A stretch of DNA of 10,631 nucleotides from Lachnospiraceae bacterium (lineage in GTDB: Bacteria; Bacillota; Clostridia; Lachnospirales; Lachnospiraceae), in assembly GCA_900755865.1 (NCBI GenBank), contig CAAEHZ010000328.1, positions 1 to 10,631 on the forward strand. The letters run 5' to 3'. Position numbers and translations under genes: made by a program. Below the pieces are notes generated by a model. The model was given only the letters and a program-made list of their open reading frames with translations, had not been told where the DNA came from and did not search any database. This document shows positions 6,356-10,631 of the stretch, in pieces (positions within the stretch are counted from its first letter, which is position 1; every line of letters begins with the position of its first letter).

Positions 6356-7281
6356 AAATATCAGTTGTCATGGCAACTTACCAGGGGGAGAAATATCTGC
6401 GGGAGCAGCTTGATACCATAAGACTGCAGACCAGAAGGGCGGATGAGGTCATTCTTTGTGATGACTGTTCCGGGGATGCCACGGTGGAAATCGCGGAGCA
6501 GTATATCCGGGAGTATGGGCTGGAGGCAGAATGGCGGATTCTTGTAAATGAAAAAAATCTGGGGTATGCCAATAATTTCCATCGGGCGGCATCCCTTGCA
6601 ACTGGGGAATATCTGTTTTTTGCCGACCAAGATGATTTATGGAAGCCGGAAAAAATAGAAAAAATGGTGGGTGTGATGGAGGCGCACCCAGACTGCATGG
6701 TGCTCTGTACGGATTATGAACCCTTTTATGAAGAAGGGAAGGTTTCCGGGGCGGCGAAAAAGGCGCTGGAAAGGATGCCGGATGACGGCAGTCTGGAAAA
6801 GGTGGAGTTGTCAGAACGGAGTGTTTACATAGGGGCTTTGGGGTGCTGTATGTGTGTCAGAGGAAGCTTTTACCGGGGGATTCAGGACTACTGGTTTGAG
6901 GGCTGGGCGCAGGACGACAGGATGTGGAGGCTGTCCCAGTGCGCGGACGGGTGCTATTTATGGCACAGCAATCTGGTACGGCACAGGATACATGATGGAA
7001 ATACGGCAACTTATGGAAAATATCATACGGTGGAGAAAAGGGTCAGGCTGTTTACTGCAATGCGGGACGCAGATGCTGTCATGCAGAAAATGCTCGAAAA
7101 TACGGGAAAAACAGAGAAAAGTGTCATAATGGAGAAACATATCCGGATGATGGAGCATAGAATAAAAGTACTAAAAGACAAACACTTTGCAAGCTGTATC
7201 CCGCTTTTGGGATATTTAAGATACTATCAGAACGTGAAATCGTATCTTGTGGAGATTTGCATCGCGTTAAAAAGCAGATAG
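6352..7281 (+). CDS. Family 2 glycosyltransferase, rhamnosyltransferase-like
   Basis: A second GT2 enzyme of 309 residues whose ATG overlaps the preceding stop as ATGA, with GAGAGGAAG just upstream, so the two are translationally coupled. Motifs in order: ISVVMATYQGEKYLREQLD at 3-21, VILCDDCSGD in the thirties, the NLGYANNFHRA stretch, and D92-Q-D-D95-LW as the metal-binding motif. The second half holds FEGWAQDDRMWR and RHRIHDGNTA. Both the DQDDLW form and the RHRIHDGN-like motif are typical of the GT2 subgroup that includes many annotated rhamnosyltransferases, though the sugar specificity remains unproven. The tail is helical and basic and ends near a short hydrophobic stretch that may touch the membrane. 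It is distinct from the preceding GT2 in its motifs and probably makes a different linkage in the same glycan. Confidence 0.86.
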   Translation: MKISVVMATYQGEKYLREQLDTIRLQTRRADEVILCDDCSGDATVEIAEQYIREYGLEAEWRILVNEKNLGYANNFHRAASLATGEYLFFADQDDLWKPEKIEKMVGVMEAHPDCMVLCTDYEPFYEEGKVSGAAKKALERMPDDGSLEKVELSERSVYIGALGCCMCVRGSFYRGIQDYWFEGWAQDDRMWRLSQCADGCYLWHSNLVRHRIHDGNTATYGKYHTVEKRVRLFTAMRDADAVMQKMLENTGKTEKSVIMEKHIRMMEHRIKVLKDKHFASCIPLLGYLRYYQNVKSYLVEICIALKSR

Positions 7282-7293
7282 CAGGAGGCTGGC

Positions 7294-9135
7294 ATGAAAA
7301 AGAAGGAAGACTGGAAGGTTCTTCTGACACTGGTATTGAGCATGGGGATTCTGGCGGGTGTCACCCTGTGCGTCATGGGGGGCAGTTTACAAAAGAAGTC
7401 CCCACAACCGGTTTATGTAGAGGAGGAAAGAGTACCCTTAAGCAACGGGGAGGTCCGGCTGATTTCCCAGACGAAGGCAGACCGGGCGGTGGTGCCGGAT
7501 AAGTATAACTGCGGCGTCCAGGGAAGCCTGACGACCGTAACGGCGGGGGAAACCGTAAACGGAGTGAAATTTAAGGAAAGCAGCGGAAAAAGTGTCATGG
7601 AGTTCGGCTACGGAAATAAGGATATTTCCGGTACAGTCGTCTTTGAAAATCTGGATTTTTCCGGAAATGACATGGGCTTTTACAATGAGGATAAGGTAGA
7701 CAGGGATATCAAGGTGGTTTTTAAGAACTGTAAATTTGCCCAGATTAAGACAAGTGAATCTGCATCCCGGATGCAGTACGTCTTTGAAAACTGTACCCTG
7801 CAGAGCTTTTACGGATGTAATGCGGTTTTTGACAGATGTCTTTTCGGGGACAGCTACAGGGATGCGATAATTCCTTTCCAGAATGTTACCGTCAATAACT
7901 GCCTTGTCAGGAATATGGCAACCGCAGAGGGCGGCGCCGGGATTCACAGCGATGGAACCCAGATGTTCGGGCATAAAAACGCAGAGGTAAAAAATGTGGC
8001 GTTTACCAACTGCAGATTTGAGGTGCCCGCCGTTCAGACAGGGAAAAACAGTGCCAGTGTCAACGCCTGTATCATGGTGCAGCTGGAATACAACAATGGG
8101 GAAAATATAACCTTTACAGACTGTAAAATCAATGGCGGCGGGGATTCCATCTATGCCCGTGCCACAAGACCGGAGCTTTCCCTGAAAAATGTGGTCTTTA
8201 CGGATGTGGAGGTGGGCTGCGCGAAGCTTTTTAAGACAGTCTATTCGGATGTTTCCCCGGCGGTGGTCTTTGAAAACCTGAAGGATGCGGATGCCCTGTA
8301 TGTGGGGACGGTCTGGCAGGATGCTGGTGCCACCCATTTCAGCGTATCCAATGATACCAATCAGGACAGGACACTGGTGATTTATACGGAGGGGCAGAAT
8401 TATACCTTTACCATACCAAAGTGCCCGGACGGCAAAAATCTGTATGCAGACTTTGAGGAGTATCCCTTTGACCTGGATATCTGTATCCCGGAAACCGCCC
8501 GGTATGCGGTCTGCTTTGATGAAACAGGGGGGCAGTATACCCAGCTTCGGTTTGTCAACTGGGGCGGACAGGAGGTCTATCTGAAGGCAGAGCCGGAGGA
8601 GGCAGAAGAAAAGGAAGAGCTGACAGCAGGCGGAAAACAGGAGGACACAGCGCAGGAAAGTACAGAACAGGAGGCTGCCCGGGCAGGGATTCTTACGAGC
8701 GGCTCCTGCGGGAAAAACGTAGAGTACAGTCTGGATGAGCAGGGAACCCTGTATCTTAAGGGAACAGGGGCAACCTACCATTATCATTCCGGAAAATGCG
8801 CTCCCTGGTATGAATACCGGGAGAAAATTCTGGCGGTGGATATCGGGGAAGGGATTACCATTATCGGAAATCAGTGTTTCAGGGATTGCAGCAGGCTGGA
8901 AAAGGTAAAACTGCCGGAATCTCTGACCCGGATTGGCGCCAATGCCTTTATCCGGTGTAGCAGCTTAAAGGAGATAACCTTGCCGGAGAAAATACGGAAA
9001 ATCGGAGATTTTGCCTTCGCGGCAACGGCTCTGGAGCAGGTAAGCTATGAGGGAAGCAGAGAGGACTGGGAACAGGTTTCTCTGGGAAAAAGGAACGAGG
9101 AATTGTTAAGGTGTCTGGAACGGAGCGAAAATTGA
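7294..9135 (+). CDS. Exported right-handed beta-helix protein with C-terminal BspA-type LRR
   Basis: The start at 7294 has a perfect AGGAGG (7283-7288) 5 bases upstream and follows the previous stop by 12 bases. The 613-residue product has a basic N-terminus and hydrophobic segment at 9-30 without a clear cleavage site, so a membrane-anchored extracellular protein is likely. Residues about 50-330 show repeated short rungs (VVFKNCKF, YVFENCTL, AVFDRCLF, VAFTNCRF, ITFTDCKI, VVFTDVEV), the pattern of a pectate-lyase-like beta-helix. G216-IHSDGTQ-223 is the best candidate active-site loop. An acidic linker at about 432-465 leads to SGSCGKNVEYSL...GTLYLKGTG and then LRR_5 repeats (IGNQCF..CSRLEKVKLPESLTRIGANAF), the BspA-type module common in gut clostridia. 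Its place inside the polysaccharide operon suggests that it cuts, edits or binds the glycan. That role is inference; a non-catalytic adhesin is possible. Confidence 0.82.
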   Translation: MKKKEDWKVLLTLVLSMGILAGVTLCVMGGSLQKKSPQPVYVEEERVPLSNGEVRLISQTKADRAVVPDKYNCGVQGSLTTVTAGETVNGVKFKESSGKSVMEFGYGNKDISGTVVFENLDFSGNDMGFYNEDKVDRDIKVVFKNCKFAQIKTSESASRMQYVFENCTLQSFYGCNAVFDRCLFGDSYRDAIIPFQNVTVNNCLVRNMATAEGGAGIHSDGTQMFGHKNAEVKNVAFTNCRFEVPAVQTGKNSASVNACIMVQLEYNNGENITFTDCKINGGGDSIYARATRPELSLKNVVFTDVEVGCAKLFKTVYSDVSPAVVFENLKDADALYVGTVWQDAGATHFSVSNDTNQDRTLVIYTEGQNYTFTIPKCPDGKNLYADFEEYPFDLDICIPETARYAVCFDETGGQYTQLRFVNWGGQEVYLKAEPEEAEEKEELTAGGKQEDTAQESTEQEAARAGILTSGSCGKNVEYSLDEQGTLYLKGTGATYHYHSGKCAPWYEYREKILAVDIGEGITIIGNQCFRDCSRLEKVKLPESLTRIGANAFIRCSSLKEITLPEKIRKIGDFAFAATALEQVSYEGSREDWEQVSLGKRNEELLRCLERSEN

Positions 9136-9929
9136 GGGTAAAAAAGGTCATTGGAAAATATGCGGAGTACGCTTTGACAAAGATAAAGATTCTGTATGCC
9201 CAGAGGAGCTTTGAACAGGAGGGAATACGGGTAAAGTATCTGCTGAAAAGGGGAAAGAACCCGGATGCTCTTGTGATAGTGTTCAGCTCCTGTACCAGAA
9301 AGGGGATAAAAGCCCGGTACAATTATGTGAGGACATTAAGCCGGTTAAACTGCAGCAGACTGCATATTCTGGATGATTATGCGAAGGATGGGCGGGGGTC
9401 CTATTATCTGGGAGCAGATTTTACCTTTGGTGAGGAGCGTGCAGCAGAGTCACTGATTCAGAAAATTATCCGGGAGCTTTCTCCCAGAAAGGTTATTTAC
9501 TGCGGTTCCAGCAAGGGCGGCTATGCTGCCCTTGATTTCGGACTGCAGAGGGAGGGAGCCTACATCATCGCAGGGGCACCCCAGTACTATCTTGCCTCCT
9601 ATCTGACGGGAGACAGCCGGGATAACTGTACCTACCGGCATATTGTGGGGGAGGATTCCCCGGAGAAATTCGAGGCGGTGGAGTACCATCTGCGGGACAG
9701 AATCCGGGAAGGAAAATATGTGGATACTCAGAAGATTTACCTTCACTATTCGGACAGGGAACATACCTATAAGGAGCATATCCGTTATTTGCTGGGGGAT
9801 TTGAGGGAAAAGGGATATTCTGTGACAGAGGATGTAAGGGATTATCCCAGCCATTCTGACATCAGCTATTATTTCCCCGAATACCTGATAAAAGTAATAG
9901 AACAGATTACAGGAGAACATGCAGAATAG
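9111..9929 (+). CDS. Alpha/beta-hydrolase-like protein of polysaccharide loci (putative glycan esterase)
   Basis: A cytoplasmic protein of 272 residues with no signal peptide. The core shows beta strand VIVFSS, then RYNYVRTL, LHILDDY, the RGSYYLGADF stretch, and strand KVIYCGSSKGGYAAL with a nucleophile elbow G-S-S134-K-G. A plausible triad is Ser134, Asp215 (HYSD) and His248 (YPSHSDIS). By remembered family resemblance it belongs with the GSSKGG-type hydrolases found in capsule clusters (XcbB/CpsF-like) and, more distantly, accessory Sec Asp2. These are thought to act on glycan acyl groups or to be needed for polymer assembly; the exact reaction is uncertain. The GTG start at 9111 has GAGGAA (9097-9102) 8 bases upstream and overlaps the preceding gene by 25 bases. 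TTG 9132, with GGAG (9122-9125) 6 bases upstream and a TTGA stop overlap, is a real alternative seven residues shorter. Confidence 0.72.
   Translation: MSGTERKLRVKKVIGKYAEYALTKIKILYAQRSFEQEGIRVKYLLKRGKNPDALVIVFSSCTRKGIKARYNYVRTLSRLNCSRLHILDDYAKDGRGSYYLGADFTFGEERAAESLIQKIIRELSPRKVIYCGSSKGGYAALDFGLQREGAYIIAGAPQYYLASYLTGDSRDNCTYRHIVGEDSPEKFEAVEYHLRDRIREGKYVDTQKIYLHYSDREHTYKEHIRYLLGDLREKGYSVTEDVRDYPSHSDISYYFPEYLIKVIEQITGEHAE
9122..9125 (+). promoter_or_regulatory. Ribosome site for the alternative TTG start of the hydrolase gene
   Basis: GGAG lies 6 bases before TTG 9132. That start would overlap the preceding TGA stop (9133-9135) as TTGA, the same coupling geometry as the ATGA at 6352. It competes with the GTG start at 9111. 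Confidence 0.35.
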
Positions 9930-10631
9930 GAAAAAGCAGAAAGAGCGGGGAAAGCAGAAAGACCAGAAGAAACAGGAAGAGCAGGGAAGGCAGAAAATGA
10001 GTCAGGAGGCAGAGGTGGAAAGGCAGTTGCAGATAGAACGGACAGAACTGAATAATCTGAAAATTCTTTTCTGGGTGAATGTTTTTATGCTCGCCACGGG
10101 TATTTTAATGCCCCAGTATTTTGGCATACATATCGGCTGGGATATTACCTGTCTGCGCTTTTCCAATATCCTTCTCTGCCTGTATGCCCTTGTGAATCCC
10201 CGGATAATCACCCACTTCTGGAACACGGTGCTTCGGTGTACCGCCTTCCTTCCGGCGGCATGCTATCTGTTTGTGGCGCTTTATACCATGGTTCTGCGGG
10301 CGGATATCAATGCCTTTATGCTGGTATTTCTGGAGTTTCTGACCTTTTTTATGCTGATTTACGGAATCCGGTATGTACTGGGGTGCCGCAGGGCATTTCA
10401 AATCATACTCTTCTGTGCCTATTTTCTGGGAATCTACGGGCTGGTGGAGTTTGCCGCGGGACATTCCCTGTATTTACAGTTTTTAAGGACAGTTCCCACA
10501 AACGTTGTCAATCAGTACCGCTCCGGGCACTATCGGATTATGGGACCCTGCGGGCACCCTCTGGGATATGGGCTTTTACTGCTTCTGTTCCTTGCTGTGG
10601 CTTGTCTGGACTATGAGAAGGATATTGTGTA
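9919..10631 (+). CDS. Partial O-antigen ligase/polymerase-like membrane protein (Wzy/WaaL type)
   Basis: This frame has no stop before the window ends, so only the first 237 codons are visible. It starts at ATG 9919 with AGGAG (9911-9915) and overlaps the hydrolase stop by 11 bases. ATG 9997 (residue 27), with GGAAGG 6 bases upstream, is a good alternative that drops the odd Lys/Gln-rich head. Hydrophobic spans lie near residues 49-68, 81-93, 104-126, 132-154, 160-181 and 215-228. RIMGPCGHPLGYG (206-218) matches the R-x-x-GPxGHP-type motif that precedes a transmembrane helix in many O-antigen ligase/polymerase proteins. The rest of that domain should follow outside the window. The expected role is polymerising or transferring lipid-linked repeat units on the outer face of the membrane, completing the pathway with ugd and the glycosyltransferases. 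Confidence 0.75.
   Translation, partial: MQNRKKQKERGKQKDQKKQEEQGRQKMSQEAEVERQLQIERTELNNLKILFWVNVFMLATGILMPQYFGIHIGWDITCLRFSNILLCLYALVNPRIITHFWNTVLRCTAFLPAACYLFVALYTMVLRADINAFMLVFLEFLTFFMLIYGIRYVLGCRRAFQIILFCAYFLGIYGLVEFAAGHSLYLQFLRTVPTNVVNQYRSGHYRIMGPCGHPLGYGLLLLLFLAVACLDYEKDIV
9921..9996 (+). repeat. Purine-rich GCAGAAAGA-like repeats at the 5' end of the polymerase gene
   Basis: About 75 bases are almost entirely purine apart from regularly spaced C residues. Related units AAGCAGAAAGA, AAAGCAGAAAGA, AAACAGGAAGA and GGAAGGCAGAAA recur at roughly 15-21 base intervals. In frame they encode a Lys/Gln/Glu-rich head (residues 1-26) ahead of the first membrane span. The composition is unlike the flanking coding sequence. 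Confidence 0.5.

Noticed and set aside
7438..8787. 449-codon open frame on the - strand opposite the beta-helix gene
   Set aside because: Long, but fully antisense to a gene with clear signal anchor, repeats and LRR. The translation lacks any domain pattern and fits chance in a GC-biased codon phase.
1..10631. CRISPR array, tRNA/rRNA genes, insertion sequences or attachment sites
   Set aside because: No regularly spaced identical repeats, cloverleaf-like sequences, transposase motifs or long terminal inverted repeats were seen. The only clear inverted repeats are the two leader hairpins at 3976-4007 and 4031-4079.

Overview
The window looks like a low-to-mid GC Gram-positive gut anaerobe of the class Clostridia, most likely a member of Lachnospiraceae. 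This rests on strong AGGAGG-type ribosome sites, a surface protein with a Gram-positive style C-terminal membrane tail (PLA motifs, then WWWLL, a hydrophobic stretch, and K/E-rich residues), and a BspA-type leucine-rich repeat module of clostridial style. The genus cannot be fixed from the sequence. All supported genes lie on the + strand and are tightly packed. No stretch above 300 bases lacks a gene; the longest gap is about 200 bases (3897-4094).

Region 1 (1-3896): the 3' end of an unidentified membrane-associated protein. Then comes a large secreted and membrane-anchored surface protein of about 1110 residues (signal peptide, Ala/Glu-rich coiled coil, beta-rich central part of unknown type, second coiled coil, Gly-Asn/Ser-Glu-Ser hexapeptide repeats, membrane tail). 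A small PilZ-domain gene overlaps its 3' end by 23 bases and keeps the c-di-GMP binding residues.

Region 2 (3897-4094): a structured control region. It has a possible promoter, a textbook intrinsic terminator, a second long hairpin ending next to the ribosome site of the following gene, and a possible 40-codon leader ORF that runs through both hairpins and stops inside the start codons of that gene.

Region 3 (4095-10631, continuing past the window): an exopolysaccharide or capsule operon. It encodes UDP-glucose 6-dehydrogenase (ugd), two family 2 glycosyltransferases, an exported right-handed beta-helix protein with a C-terminal BspA-type LRR, an alpha/beta-hydrolase of the kind found in polysaccharide loci, and the first part of a multi-membrane-span polymerase/ligase (Wzy/WaaL-like). 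Every junction is a short gap or an overlap, so the genes are probably co-transcribed and translationally coupled.

Working model (inference): ugd supplies UDP-glucuronate for an acidic polysaccharide, the glycosyltransferases build the repeat unit, and the membrane protein polymerises or ligates it. The beta-helix/LRR protein and the hydrolase trim, modify or bind the product. The adjacent PilZ gene raises the possibility of c-di-GMP control over the surface protein and/or the polysaccharide. The terminator/hairpin leader suggests that entry into the operon is controlled by attenuation or antitermination.
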